64,000 bases of DNA from Embleya sp040605455 (GCF_040605455.1 NZ_JBEXCV010000013.1:1-64000), one strand, 5' to 3'. Positions 43,746-53,270 are shown, counted from the first letter of the stretch. Made by a program: numbers and translations. The notes: generated by a model not told the origin, from the letters alone.

Positions 43746-46040
43746 TCAGTCGTGGCTGTGGTCTCCCGATTGGGCGAGGGAGCGATCCGCTCCCGCCTCC
43801 ATCTCCTTTCGGGCCACCTCGTCCGTGACGCCGGAGCGTTCGAAGGCCACGAGTGCCCCGCGCCACAACTCGGCCGCCTCGCGGTACGCGAAGTGGATCT
43901 CCGCGTCGAGTGCGGCGAGGCGGGCGAAGTGGGTGGCCTTGGCGGCCGTCGCGCGGGATGCCGAGGCCAGGTAGTGGTGCGCCAGCGCCGCCACGTCCCG
44001 CGGGCGCACAGCCTCGATCGCCTCGGCCGTGCGTGCGTGCATGCGGGCTCGGCGCAGTTGGGACAGGTCCTCGTAGAGCGTGTCGCGGACCAGCGCGTGG
44101 GTGAACCGTAGTTGGCCCGCGTCCGGCTCGACGAGCAGTCCCGTCAGCAGCGCCGATTCGACCGCGTCGAGCACGGTGTCCTCGTCGGTGCCGCCCTGTG
44201 CCAACAGCACGTCGACGTCGATGTCCCGACCGAGCACGCAGGCCTGTTTGAGCACCTCCTGGGCGGCCTTCGGCAACCCCGCGACATGCCGCCGGATCAC
44301 GTCCCGTACCCCGACCGGGACCTCGGACACCGCTGCGTGCGCCCCCTCGGCCGCGAGTACCCGCGCCGTCTCCAGGACGTAGAACGGGTTGCCCGCCGTG
44401 CGGTCCACGATCGCCCGGACGGTGTCCTCGTCGATCGGCGCCGAGACCGCGCCGCGGACCAGGTCGGCGACCGCCTCCGGGGCCAGGCCGGTGAGTTCGA
44501 TGCGTTCCGGGCCGCATCGTGCCAAGCGGGCGAGCGCGTCGGCGAGCAGGTCGCCGACCTCGTTGTGCCGGTAGGTGACCACCAGCAGCACCCGTCCGGT
44601 CGCGTCCCGGTCGGTGGCCAGGTGGCACAGCAGTGCCAACGTCTCCTCGTCGGCGCGGTGCACGTCGTCCAGGACCAGCAGCCACGGCGTCTCGGCGGTG
44701 GCGCGGGCCAGGTAGCCCACCACCGCCTGATGCAGTCTCAACTTCGCCGCGGCCTGATCGCCGACCGGAACGAACGAGTCGGCGAGCAGCGGTGCCAACA
44801 CGCGCGCGGTCTCCTCGTCCGGGGGACTCACCGCCGCGAGCGTGCGCAACATCTGCGTCCACGGCCACCCCGCCGGCGCGCCGCCGGATTCCGGGCAGCG
44901 GCCCCACGCGGCCCGCCAGCCCTCGGCGGCCAGCAACTCCCGGACGTGCTCCGTCAATGCGGTCTTGCCCTCGCCCGGGTCGCCGCTGACCAGCGCGACC
45001 GCAAGCCGCCCATCGGCGCGCTTCGCCGCAGCCAGCAGCGTCGCGGTCTCCTCGGCCCGGCCGATCAAGGTGGTCATGCGCGCCACGTACTCGCCCCTTG
45101 CCACATCGCCGGAAATCCGCTCGGAACCCTGCTCGGAAGTGTGCTCGGAAATGTGGCCCGACCTGTGATCCGAGCTGTGGTCGGAAGAGATCGCGGGATG
45201 GATCCGCGCCGCGCCCGGCACCTCCCGAAGCGGTGGCGCAGCGGCTCCCGTCGCGTTCGGCGTCGCCGTCGGTGCGTCCAACTCCGCGGCGTGCGCCAGG
45301 ATGTCCGCCTCCAGGCGCTGCAACCGCGCGCCCGGCTCGACCCCCAACTCCTCGCGCAGCGCGGTCCGTACCCGGCGCAGCACGGCCAGCGCGTCGCCCT
45401 GACGCGCGCATCGGTACATCGCCAGCGCGAGCAGTCGCCAGCTCTCCTCGCGCAACGGGTGTGCGGCCGCGTGCGCCTCCAGGCCCGGCACGATCCCGGA
45501 CGCCTGCCCGATCGCGAGGCCGGCCTCGGCCCGGCGCTCGACCGCGACCAGGCGCAACTCCTCCAGCCGGGCCGCCTCCGGCCGAGCCCACGGTTCGTCG
45601 GCGAACTGCGCGTACGCCGGCCCGCGCCACAGGTCCAGCGCCGCGGTCAACTCACGCAGCGCCTCCTCGGCGGCGCCGGCCGCCAGTAGGCCGCCGGCCC
45701 GGTGTACCAGTGCCTCGAAGCGCCACGCGTCGACCTCGTCCGTGCCGACCCGGAAGGCGTAACCCGGCGGCGCGGTCACCAGCACGGTCGAGGGTGTGCG
45801 CGGCGCGCGGTCGGGTTCGAGCGCACGGCGCAGGTGCGACACGAAGGTCTGTACGGAGCCGAGCGCGCGGTGCGGCGACTCACCGTGCCACAGGTCCTCG
45901 ATCAACCGGTCGACCGGTACGACGTGCCCCCGCGCCAGGACGAGCCGAGCGAGAACGGCCCGATGGCGCGGGCCGCGCAGGTCGGCCGGTCGGTCACCGT
46001 CCCACGCCTCGAGCGCTCCCAGAACACGAAACGTCAGCAT
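43746..46040 (-). CDS. AfsR/SARP-type regulator: OmpR-like DNA-binding, BTAD and ATPase domains
   Basis: 764 residues. Residues ~1-95 form the OmpR-like winged helix (LTFRVLGALEAWDG, RPADLRGPRHRAVLARLVLARG, HRALGSVQTFVSHLRRALEP), ~100-245 the BTAD domain, then a ~45-residue Ser/His-rich linker, and from ~325 a P-loop ATPase with Walker A GDPGEGKT and Walker B WLLVLDDVHRAD. AfsR relatives normally continue with ~300 more residues of TPR repeats; here the protein ends soon after the ATPase (tail SLAQSGDHSHD), so the TPR part is probably lost. It is an activator-type regulator of secondary metabolism; no target cluster is adjacent. Confidence 0.85.
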   Translation of the reverse strand: MLTFRVLGALEAWDGDRPADLRGPRHRAVLARLVLARGHVVPVDRLIEDLWHGESPHRALGSVQTFVSHLRRALEPDRAPRTPSTVLVTAPPGYAFRVGTDEVDAWRFEALVHRAGGLLAAGAAEEALRELTAALDLWRGPAYAQFADEPWARPEAARLEELRLVAVERRAEAGLAIGQASGIVPGLEAHAAAHPLREESWRLLALAMYRCARQGDALAVLRRVRTALREELGVEPGARLQRLEADILAHAAELDAPTATPNATGAAAPPLREVPGAARIHPAISSDHSSDHRSGHISEHTSEQGSERISGDVARGEYVARMTTLIGRAEETATLLAAAKRADGRLAVALVSGDPGEGKTALTEHVRELLAAEGWRAAWGRCPESGGAPAGWPWTQMLRTLAAVSPPDEETARVLAPLLADSFVPVGDQAAAKLRLHQAVVGYLARATAETPWLLVLDDVHRADEETLALLCHLATDRDATGRVLLVVTYRHNEVGDLLADALARLARCGPERIELTGLAPEAVADLVRGAVSAPIDEDTVRAIVDRTAGNPFYVLETARVLAAEGAHAAVSEVPVGVRDVIRRHVAGLPKAAQEVLKQACVLGRDIDVDVLLAQGGTDEDTVLDAVESALLTGLLVEPDAGQLRFTHALVRDTLYEDLSQLRRARMHARTAEAIEAVRPRDVAALAHHYLASASRATAAKATHFARLAALDAEIHFAYREAAELWRGALVAFERSGVTDEVARKEMEAGADRSLAQSGDHSHD
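45120..45191 (-). repeat. Six 12-bp units encoding a Ser/His-rich linker
   Basis: CTCGGAA-type 12-mers repeat six times (units at 45120, 45132, 45144, 45156, 45168, 45180) inside the SARP-like gene. They are a multiple of three, keep the frame, and encode the SxxH-rich linker (SDHSSDHRSGHISEH) between the BTAD and ATPase domains. Confidence 0.7.
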
Positions 46041-46376
46041 GGATATGAGACCTTACTGATGCGTCACGAGCGACCGAGCGGCGGCCGGGGCTGAAGTCGT
46101 CCGGCCGTTGTCCCACGTCGCGTTCAACGCTCACTCGACGCCCGATGAACGCCCTTGCCGTCGTCCTGCCGCCGACCTGCCGCCCACTCGCCATCCACCC
46201 GACGACGGCCCCTCCGGCGCCGATTCGCCGAACGCGAGCCCGGACGACGACGCCGACCGGCACGAACGCGGCGCCGGCCGGCCACACATCACCCACCGAC
46301 ACCGCGCCCTGTCATTTGGGACCGGACGGTCGACGACCGTCGGTCCCGGGCCCCGGATCGGGGCGGGCCCCGAGCC
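46041..46376. other. Intergenic region, hairpin only
   Basis: A 7-bp perfect dyad GACGGTC-GAC-GACCGTC at 46325-46341 may terminate the HAAS-domain gene that ends at 46377. Nothing else is recognisable. Confidence 0.55.
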
Positions 46377-47759
46377 TCAACTCCCGTTCTGCGAAGGCTC
46401 GGTCGCCGACTCCGCAGCCTTCGGGTTCGCCGGGGAGGCGGGCGGAGCCGAGTTCGGCGGCACCGGCGGGGTGGTCGGGTTCGCCAGGTTCGGCGCGCCC
46501 GAGACGCCGGCCGAGGGAGTCGCCGACGGTGCGCTCTGCGGCAGTTGCGCACCGGGCGGCGGCACCGCGCCCGGATTCGCCGAGGGTTGGCCTCCCGGTC
46601 GCACCGGGATCGCAATCGTAAAGGGCGCCGTGCCCTCCTCGACCCGGCAGTTGGCCCCGCCCGGCTCGACGACCACCCGGGGCTGCGGGAACGGCAGGCT
46701 CTCCCGATTGGGCACCGGGTTCGGCTTCGACCACGCGGGCCCACACCGATAGTCGTAGTCGGCCGTAGCGAGCCCGAGTTGCTTGCCGTTCTGGTCGAAG
46801 AGCAATACGTCCTTGAGCGGGCGACCCTGCGCGTCGAAGGGATAGATGTTCTGCAGTCGTTGCCCGTCCAGCGTGCCCAGCAGCGTGCCGGGGTCCAGCG
46901 GACTCCCCTCCGGGGTATGGAAGCGCGACGGGTACTGCGGCTGCGGGGCGTAGGCCACCCGCTCCATCGAGACCCCGTCCGGATTCAATTGCCCCGCGCC
47001 GAGCACCCCGATCCCGGCCCCGATCAGGAGCGCGTTGATCGGCACCGCCGCCCACACCAGTCGACGATCGCGAGCCGCACGCGGGCCCAGCCACAACGAC
47101 CCGACCAGGGCCAGGACACCGGCGCCCACCGGCCACCACACGCCGCCCGCCACGACCCACGCCAGCACGGCCACGATCAGCGCCCGCGCCACCCACCACG
47201 CGCTTTGCAGACCCATCAGGAAGCGCACCGGTTCGGCCCATCGGCCCGTGCGCAAGGACTCCCCGAGAGCCCTCGCACGTCGGCTGATCGACAGTGCGGC
47301 GACCTCGGGCAGTCCCGGCTCACGGCCGCGCAACCACAGTGCGTTCAGTGCCTCGACAGCCAGGCCCAGCAGGCAAGGAAAGACCCACCACCGGTCCTCC
47401 CCGTCTTTCGCGGCACCGATCCCGATGCCGGTCACGAACGCCGCGCCGAGCGCCACGAGCAGTCCCAGGCACAGGAGTTCGACCTTGCCGAACTGCGACA
47501 GCCGGCCCGATTCGGTCGGCGTCAGCGGGGGGTACCCGGCCGCCGCACGCAGTTCGGCCGCGTACTCGTGCGGGGTGCCCAGACGTGCGCGCAGCGACTC
47601 CGAGGTGACCGCGCCGTCGAGTTCGGCGACCACCTCGCTCAGGTTCACCCCGACGTCGTCCAGGATCTCCTCCGCCTCGGAGGCCGGGAGGTCGGCCAGA
47701 ATGCGGGCTACCTCGACGCGGTAGTCCTCCGCGACGGGGTGCAGTGCGGTGTCCTTCAT
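46377..47759 (-). CDS. HAAS-domain membrane protein coupled to PadR
   Basis: 460 residues from the ATG at 47759, which overlaps the PadR stop by four bases. The N-terminal HAAS-type region (YRVEVARILADLPASEAEEILDDVGVNLSEVVAELDG, LGTPHEYAAELRAAAGY) precedes several membrane helices (~95-280), an extracellular domain, and a Pro/Ala/Ser-rich tail. HAAS proteins are frequent partners of PadR regulators and are thought to sense envelope signals. No catalytic motif is seen. Confidence 0.8.
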   Translation of the reverse strand: MKDTALHPVAEDYRVEVARILADLPASEAEEILDDVGVNLSEVVAELDGAVTSESLRARLGTPHEYAAELRAAAGYPPLTPTESGRLSQFGKVELLCLGLLVALGAAFVTGIGIGAAKDGEDRWWVFPCLLGLAVEALNALWLRGREPGLPEVAALSISRRARALGESLRTGRWAEPVRFLMGLQSAWWVARALIVAVLAWVVAGGVWWPVGAGVLALVGSLWLGPRAARDRRLVWAAVPINALLIGAGIGVLGAGQLNPDGVSMERVAYAPQPQYPSRFHTPEGSPLDPGTLLGTLDGQRLQNIYPFDAQGRPLKDVLLFDQNGKQLGLATADYDYRCGPAWSKPNPVPNRESLPFPQPRVVVEPGGANCRVEEGTAPFTIAIPVRPGGQPSANPGAVPPPGAQLPQSAPSATPSAGVSGAPNLANPTTPPVPPNSAPPASPANPKAAESATEPSQNGS

Positions 47760-48079
47760 CGGGTCTCCCCCACCAGTTCCGACATCGTCCGGGCGAACGA
47801 GTTCCACGTGTCGGTGGACTCCCGGAACCGCTCTCGGCCGGGCTCGTTCAAGGCGTAGTACTTGCGGTTCGGGCCTTCGTCGCTGGCCACCACGTAGGAC
47901 GTGAGGAGTCCGGCGTTGTACAGCCGCCGCAGCGTGCCGTAGACCGACGCGTCACCCACGTCGTCGAGGCCGGCCTTGCGCAACCTGCGCAACACGTCGT
48001 AGCCGTAGCCGTCTTCCTCGCGCAGCACGGCGAGCACCGCGAGGTCCAGCACTCCCTTGAGCAACTGACTCGGATCCAT
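47756..48079 (-). CDS. PadR-family transcriptional regulator
   Basis: 107 residues from the ATG at 48079 with GGAGGGG upstream. The PadR winged helix is clear (LLKGVLDLAVLAVLREEDGYGYDVLRRLRKAG, ASVYGTLRRLYNAGLLTSYVV, RKYYALNEPGRE). Divergent from the ECF sigma gene. The motif GTAGTAG occurs at 48122-48128 and 48196-48202 in the intervening gap; these may mark regulator or promoter sites. It probably autoregulates and controls the HAAS gene. Confidence 0.9.
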   Translation of the reverse strand: MDPSQLLKGVLDLAVLAVLREEDGYGYDVLRRLRKAGLDDVGDASVYGTLRRLYNAGLLTSYVVASDEGPNRKYYALNEPGRERFRESTDTWNSFARTMSELVGETR

Positions 48080-48121
48080 GACCCCTCCAGCTCTTGTGCG
48101 TCGCACGGTACCACGCAATGC

Positions 48122-48202
48122 GTAGTAGTGCTCGAATCCGCGACCGCCGCGATATCCGCTCGGCCCGCGCAGCGGATCGGGCCCGGCCCGCATTTGTAGT
48201 AG
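48122..48202. promoter_or_regulatory. Repeated GTAGTAG motifs in the PadR/ECF sigma divergent gap
   Basis: GTAGTAG at 48122-48128 and 48196-48202 in the 152-base divergent region; the first is next to the partial palindrome ACGCAATGCGT (48114-48124). They are candidates for the PadR operator or an autoregulated ECF promoter. Confidence 0.35.
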
Positions 48203-48231
48203 CGGAGGCTTTCGAACAAGGAGACGACACC

Positions 48232-48756
48232 ATGCGGTTCGAGGACTTCGCGGCAGCCCGGCTGCCGGCCTTGCTGCGGTATGCCGCGCTGCTGTGCGGG
48301 GAACGGGAGTTGGCGCGAGACCTCGTCCAGGAAGCCCTGACGAAGGCGCTCGTGCGCTGGAAACGCATCGGTTCCCTGGACCGACCGGACGCCTACGTGC
48401 GCACGATGGTCACCAACGAGTTCCTGTCCCTGCGCCGACGCAAGGCCGTGCGCACGGTGGCCCTGACCTACGAGGCGATCAGCGGCCCGGACGCCCCCAG
48501 CGTGCCGGACCACGCCGCCGCCGTCGGCGCCGGAGACGACCTGTGGCGTCGCCTGATCGCCCTGCCTCGCCAACATCGCGCCGTCCTGATCCTGCGCTAC
48601 TACGAAGGACTCACCGACGACGAGATCGCCGACACCCTGAACTGCCGGCCCGGCACCGTCCGCGCCTACGCGTCCCGGGCCCTGGCCACCCTGCGCGTGC
48701 AGCTGTCCGTGGAGCTGCCCAGAATCCCCTCGATGAGCCAAGGAGAGCCGGCGTGA
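48232..48756 (+). CDS. ECF RNA polymerase sigma factor (SigE-family)
   Basis: 174 residues from an ATG with AAGGAG upstream. Region 2 is RDLVQEALTKALVRWKRI, with DAYVRTMVTNEFLSLRRRK, and region 4 is RAVLILRYYEGLTDDEIADTLNCRPGTVRAYASRALATLR. It belongs to the actinobacterial SigE/SigM-like group. Its stop overlaps the next gene (GTGA), which is typical for a sigma/anti-sigma pair. Confidence 0.9.
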   Translation: MRFEDFAAARLPALLRYAALLCGERELARDLVQEALTKALVRWKRIGSLDRPDAYVRTMVTNEFLSLRRRKAVRTVALTYEAISGPDAPSVPDHAAAVGAGDDLWRRLIALPRQHRAVLILRYYEGLTDDEIADTLNCRPGTVRAYASRALATLRVQLSVELPRIPSMSQGEPA

Positions 48757-49928
48757 CCGAAGTTCGAGACCTCGAAGAGGCATTCACCCGCCACGAGCAC
48801 CTGGCCCCCACAGCCGACGGAATGATCGAGGCCGCGTACACCGGAGCCCGACGCACACGCCGACGACGCCGGATCGCGGCCGGACTGGGCGTGGCCGCCG
48901 TGCTCGCGATCGGCGCCGCCGCGCCGAGCGGATTCGCGCTGCTGACCGACAACGGACCGCAGCAAGTGACCGGCCCCGCCGCACCCATGGTGAAGCCGCC
49001 TGCGGTGTCCATCGGCGTCGACGGGGCCGAGGGCCTGTTCGTCATGGAACGGGGCTTCTCGGGAAGCACCGCGTTGGCAACCATCCGCTCGGACGATCTT
49101 CGGCCGGTCGGCGAGGCCCGAACTGTCGGCGGCAGGGACGGGATCGTCGGCGTCTACGCGCCTGCCGACGTGGACGTGGCCGCGCTGGACGCCGGCGAGG
49201 CGATCACCGTGCAGGGACATCCGGCCCGCCTCGTCGAGAACTATCTGATCGATCCGGCCTCGAACCACACCGGTCCGGAGAATGCCTCCGCCGTCAAGAA
49301 GGGCACGGTCGACGCGAACGGAAAGCTGGTGCCCGCCACGCCCACGGACGTACGGGCATCGGTGGTCGCCTGGCGGGATGCCACCGGCTCCTGGGTGATC
49401 GTCTCCGGTCCCCGGCAGCGCGCCGACCTGCTGCGCCTGGCCGAGGCGGTCCGGCTCGAACCGACCGGCACCACCACGCCGTACCGACTCGGCTTCGTGC
49501 CGGACACCCTCCGGCTCGACTACGGCGGCTCGAACACCGGCGACCCGAACCAGGCGAATTCCGTGCTCGTCTTCGGCGCCGCCGCGCAACCCGTGCTGAA
49601 GCGGAGCTCACTGCTGAGCCTGTCCGAACAGGGCGCGCTGCGCATCCACGTCATGGCCGGGGACAGCGGCCACCTGGGCATGGTCGAACGATCCGGTGCG
49701 CCGCGGGTGATCGCCGGACACGACACCTGGTACTTCACCCGGCCCGCTGCCGGCCTGTTCATGCCCGAAGGAGGCGCAAGCATGGTCGCGAAGGTGAACG
49801 GCTGCGAAGTGCTGATCACCGTCACCGACACCAACGTGGTGCCCTATGCGGCACTCGAGCGCATGCTCGCGTCGATGACCTTCGGCAACTGCAGGGCCCC
49901 GAACACCTGGACCGCCCCGCTTCGCTGA
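48753..49928 (+). CDS. Probable transmembrane anti-sigma factor
   Basis: 391 residues from the GTG at 48753, which overlaps the sigma-factor stop and has AAGGAGAG before it. A short cytoplasmic region with RRTRRRRRIAAG precedes a single membrane helix (~residues 42-62), then a ~330-residue extracellular domain that is beta-rich with no known fold. The position supports a role as regulator of the sigma factor; the cytoplasmic part (~40 residues) is shorter than a classical ASD domain, so the call is inferred from coupling. Confidence 0.65.
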   Translation: MTEVRDLEEAFTRHEHLAPTADGMIEAAYTGARRTRRRRRIAAGLGVAAVLAIGAAAPSGFALLTDNGPQQVTGPAAPMVKPPAVSIGVDGAEGLFVMERGFSGSTALATIRSDDLRPVGEARTVGGRDGIVGVYAPADVDVAALDAGEAITVQGHPARLVENYLIDPASNHTGPENASAVKKGTVDANGKLVPATPTDVRASVVAWRDATGSWVIVSGPRQRADLLRLAEAVRLEPTGTTTPYRLGFVPDTLRLDYGGSNTGDPNQANSVLVFGAAAQPVLKRSSLLSLSEQGALRIHVMAGDSGHLGMVERSGAPRVIAGHDTWYFTRPAAGLFMPEGGASMVAKVNGCEVLITVTDTNVVPYAALERMLASMTFGNCRAPNTWTAPLR

Positions 49929-49943
49929 TCGCGCCGTTCAGCG

Positions 49944-49986
49944 GACGAGCCGAACTCCCTTGCAAGTCACCGGGGTTCGGCTCGTC
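49944..49986. terminator. Bidirectional hairpin between anti-sigma and deaminase genes
   Basis: A 12-bp perfect stem pairs 49944-49955 with 49975-49986, between convergent stops at 49928 and 49994. Confidence 0.75.
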
Positions 49987-49993
49987 TTCGGAA

Positions 49994-51019
49994 TCATCGC
50001 GCAGCCGCCGTGTAAGAGTCCAACTCGGCCACATACCCGTCCCGCACATCCTCCGGCAGCCACGCGATCGCGAACGCGTTGTACTCGAAGCGGGCCACCT
50101 CGGCCCGACTCAGGCCCAGGACCTCCTGGGTGCGTTCGAGGTTCTCCAGCACGTACGCGTCCATGTACGCCGGGTCGTCCGAGTTGATCGTGACCAGGAT
50201 GCCCTCGTCCAGCATCCGCCGGATCTCCTGCTCCTTGATCCCGTCCACCACAAAGGAGTTGGAGACCGGACACACCGTCAGGCCGAGCCCGCGCTCCTTG
50301 ATCGCCGCGACCAGTTTCGGGTCCTCCAGGGCGTTGGAGCCGTGGTCGATCCGGTCCACGCCGATGTCCTCGATCGCCTGGCGGATGTGCTCGACGCTGT
50401 TCTCCTGGTCGACGTCGCAGTGCATGGTGAGCCGGAAGCCCTCGGCCCGCGCCCGCGCGTACACGGCCGCGAACTTGGCCGGCGGGTTGCCGCGCTCGTC
50501 CGAGTCGAGCCCTATCCCCACGATCCACTCCCGGTACGCCAGCGACTGCACCAGCGTGGCCATCGCGTACTCGGCCTGGAAGTCGCGCAGGAAGCACATG
50601 ATCAACTGAGCCCGGATGCCCAACTCGCGCCGCGCATCCCCGATCGCCCGGGTGAGCCCGCGCACGACCACGTCGAACGGCACGCCGCGACCGGTGTGCG
50701 CCTGCGGGTCGAAGAACATCTCCACGTAACGCACGTTCTGCGCGGCGGCCTTGCGCAGGTACGCCATGGCCAGGTCGTAGAAGTCCGGCTCGTGCACCAG
50801 AACCTGCATGCCTTCGTAGTAGACCGTGAGGAAGGACGCAAGGCTGTCGAACCGATACGAGGCACGCATCTCCTCGACCGAGGAGTACGGCAGCTCGATC
50901 CCGTTGCGCTCGGCCAGCGCGAACTTCAGCTCGGGCTCCAACGTGCCCTCGATGTGCAGATGCAGCTCGCACTTGGGCAATCCGGCGATGAAGTCGCGCA
51001 TGTCGCGGGCGTCTTGCAT
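49994..51019 (-). CDS. Adenosine/adenine-deaminase family protein
   Basis: 341 residues with the complete metallo-deaminase signature: LPKCELHLHIEGTLEPEL (zinc ligands), the adenine-deaminase-like GLDSDERGNPPAKF, MHCDVDQEN, DRIDHGSNALED, CPVSNSFV and SDDPAYM. The GLDSxExGNPP form resembles AAH1-type adenine deaminases more than adenosine deaminase. A role in the futalosine pathway as aminodeoxyfutalosine deaminase cannot be excluded, because deaminases of this superfamily are known to do that. It is upstream of the quinone genes in the same strand block. Confidence 0.75.
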   Translation of the reverse strand: MQDARDMRDFIAGLPKCELHLHIEGTLEPELKFALAERNGIELPYSSVEEMRASYRFDSLASFLTVYYEGMQVLVHEPDFYDLAMAYLRKAAAQNVRYVEMFFDPQAHTGRGVPFDVVVRGLTRAIGDARRELGIRAQLIMCFLRDFQAEYAMATLVQSLAYREWIVGIGLDSDERGNPPAKFAAVYARARAEGFRLTMHCDVDQENSVEHIRQAIEDIGVDRIDHGSNALEDPKLVAAIKERGLGLTVCPVSNSFVVDGIKEQEIRRMLDEGILVTINSDDPAYMDAYVLENLERTQEVLGLSRAEVARFEYNAFAIAWLPEDVRDGYVAELDSYTAAAR

Positions 51020-51109
51020 GGGAGCAGTCCTCCGGAGTCGTAGTGATGGTGCGCCGCCGAGCCAAGCACACCACCACTACGCGCGCACTACGCCGGCACT
51101 ACCCGCGCA

Positions 51110-52420
51110 TCACGCCGCCGGCGCGATCCGCACCATGCCGTTGATGATCCGGTCCATCGCGTCGCCGCCGCGCGGGTCGGTCAGGTTGGCCAGCATCTTG
51201 AGCACGAACTTCATCAACATCGGGTGCGGCAGGCCGTGCTTGGTGGCGAAGTTCATCACCCGCGGGTCGCCGATCAGCTTCACGAACACCCGACCGAGCG
51301 TGTAGTAGCCGCCGTAGGTCTGCTTGAGGATGCGCGGGTAGTCGTGCAGCGCCCGCTCGCGGCCCTCGGGGGTCAGCCGGGCCACCGCCTGGGTGATCAC
51401 CTGGGCCGCGATCTCGCCGGACTCCATCGCATAGGCGATGCCCTCGCCGTTGAACGGGTTGACCATCCCGCCCGCGTCACCGACCAGCAACAGGCCCTTG
51501 GTGTAGTGCGGTTGACGGTTGAAGCCCATCGGGAGCGCGGCGCCCCGGATCGGGCCCTCCTGGTTCTCGTCGGTGTAGCCCCACTCCTCCGGCATGCCCG
51601 CGACCCAACCCTTGAGCAGGTCGCGGTAGTCGATGTCCTTGAACGCGGAGGAGGTGTTCAGCAGGCCCAGGCCCACGTTCGAGGTGCCGTCGCCCATGCC
51701 GAACACCCAGCCGTAGCCGGGCAGCAGCTTCTCCTGGCCGTCGCGCCGGTCCCACAATTCCAGCCACGACTCGAGGTAGTCGTCGTCGCTGCGCGGGGAC
51801 TTGAAGTAGGTGCGCACCGCGACGCCCATCGGGCGGTCCTCGCGGCGGTGCAAACCCATCGCGAGCGAGAGCCGGGTCGAGTTGCCGTCCGCGGCGACCA
51901 CGATCGGCGCGCGGAAGACGGTCTCCTCCTTCGAGCCGTTCATCCGCACGCTGACGCCGACGATCCGGCCGGTACGGTCGTCCAGGATCGGGCCGGTGAC
52001 GTTGGCGCGCTCGTACAGCTTGGCGCCGGCGGAGGCCGCCTGGCGGGCCAGGATCTCGTCGAAGTCGGCCCGCTTGCGGACCAGGCCGTGCGCGGGATAG
52101 CTGGCCAGGTCGGGCCAGTCCAGTTCCAGGCGCATGCCGCCGCCGAGGATGCGCAGACCCTTGTTCGGCAGCCAGCCGGCCTCGACCGAGGTGTCCACGC
52201 CCATCGCGATCAGCTGCTTGGTGGCGCGCGGGGTGAGTCCGTCGCCGCAGACCTTCTCCCGGGGGAACTCGGTCTTCTCCAGCAGGATCACGCTGACACC
52301 GGACTTGGCCAGGTGATACGCCGTGGTCGATCCGGCCGGACCGGCCCCGACCACGATGACGTCGGCCTCATGCGTCGAGTCGGCGCGCTTGGTGGTTGTG
52401 ACGGGCGCTGCGTCGGTCAC
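51110..52420 (-). CDS. Geranylgeranyl-reductase-family FAD protein (MenJ-like)
   Basis: 436 residues. The N-terminal FAD motif ADVIVVGAGPAGSTTAYHLAKSG, the conserved REKVCGDGLTPRA, and GLLLVGDAGGMVNPFNGEGIAYAMESG place it in the archaeal/bacterial geranylgeranyl reductase group. In actinobacteria the related MenJ saturates one isoprene unit of menaquinone; the adjacent menG and mqn genes support that role. Its ATG lies 151 bases after the menG stop on the same strand. Confidence 0.85.
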   Translation of the reverse strand: MTDAAPVTTTKRADSTHEADVIVVGAGPAGSTTAYHLAKSGVSVILLEKTEFPREKVCGDGLTPRATKQLIAMGVDTSVEAGWLPNKGLRILGGGMRLELDWPDLASYPAHGLVRKRADFDEILARQAASAGAKLYERANVTGPILDDRTGRIVGVSVRMNGSKEETVFRAPIVVAADGNSTRLSLAMGLHRREDRPMGVAVRTYFKSPRSDDDYLESWLELWDRRDGQEKLLPGYGWVFGMGDGTSNVGLGLLNTSSAFKDIDYRDLLKGWVAGMPEEWGYTDENQEGPIRGAALPMGFNRQPHYTKGLLLVGDAGGMVNPFNGEGIAYAMESGEIAAQVITQAVARLTPEGRERALHDYPRILKQTYGGYYTLGRVFVKLIGDPRVMNFATKHGLPHPMLMKFVLKMLANLTDPRGGDAMDRIINGMVRIAPAA

Positions 52421-52571
52421 GGACGACTCCCCTGGAAGTCTTTGCGGCAGTACCGAAACCGGGACGGTTCCGGCCGGACAAGTCTATGAGGAGCAGGCGG
52501 GCGGCAGCCTGTGGCCACCACTGCCGGCACGGCACCAGTGCCGTGGCCGGAGCGCGAAACCGGCCCGAGCG

Positions 52572-53270
52572 TCACCTGGACGGTCGAAAGCCCCGGTGCA
52601 GCGCGACGACCCCGCCGGTGAGGTTGCGCCAGGCCGGGTGCTCCCAGCCCGCCTTGCCGACCAGCGCCGCCAGGCCCGCCTGATCGGGCCACGCGCGGAT
52701 CGACTCGGCCAGGTAGACGTACGCGTCCGGGTTGCTGCTGACCGCGGTCGCCACCGGCGGCAGCGCGCGCATCAGATACTCCACGTACAGGGTCTCGAAC
52801 GGGCGCCAGGTGGGCCTGCTGAACTCGCAGACGACCAATCGCCCGCCCGGCCGGGTCACCCGCAACATCTCGCGCAGCGCGCCCTCGGTGTCGCTGACGT
52901 TGCGCAGACCGAACGAGATGGTCACCGCGTCGAACGTGGCGTCCTTGAACGGGAGCCTGGTCGCGTCACCCGCGGTGAAGGGCAGTTCGGGGTGCTTGCG
53001 CTTGCCCTCGCGCAGCATTCCCACGGAGAAGTCGCACGGCACCACCTCCGCGCCCGCGTCCCGAAAGGGCAGCGAGGAGGTGCCGGTGCCGGCCGCGAGG
53101 TCAAGCACGCGCTCTCCCGGGCGGGCGTCCACGGCACGCGCGACGGCCTTGCGCCAGGACCGGTCCTGGCCCATCGACAGCACGGTGTTGGTCAGGTCGT
53201 AGCGTGCCGCGACCGCGTCGAACATCGACGCGACTTCACGCGGTTGCTTGTCCAGGGAGGCTCGGGTCAC
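52572..53270 (-). CDS. menG: Demethylmenaquinone methyltransferase (UbiE/MenG)
   Basis: 232 residues with the UbiE motifs: [16 protein letters not shown], the SAM-binding [30 protein letters not shown], and [11 protein letters not shown]. It transfers a methyl group from S-adenosylmethionine to the demethylmenaquinone ring in the last step of menaquinone synthesis. The gene sits in the quinone block, next to a geranylgeranyl-reductase and 114 bases after a 56-aa peptide gene. Confidence 0.93.
   Translation of the reverse strand: MTRASLDKQPREVASMFDAVAARYDLTNTVLSMGQDRSWRKAVARAVDARPGERVLDLAAGTGTSSLPFRDAGAEVVPCDFSVGMLREGKRKHPELPFTAGDATRLPFKDATFDAVTISFGLRNVSDTEGALREMLRVTRPGGRLVVCEFSRPTWRPFETLYVEYLMRALPPVATAVSSNPDAYVYLAESIRAWPDQAGLAALVGKAGWEHPAWRNLTGGVVALHRGFRPSR

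Noticed and set aside
43363..45630. 755-residue frame overlapping the SARP-like gene as a possible missing TPR region
   Set aside because: It is another phase of the same DNA with Arg/Gly-rich sequence; no TPR pattern is seen downstream of the ATPase part in any frame.
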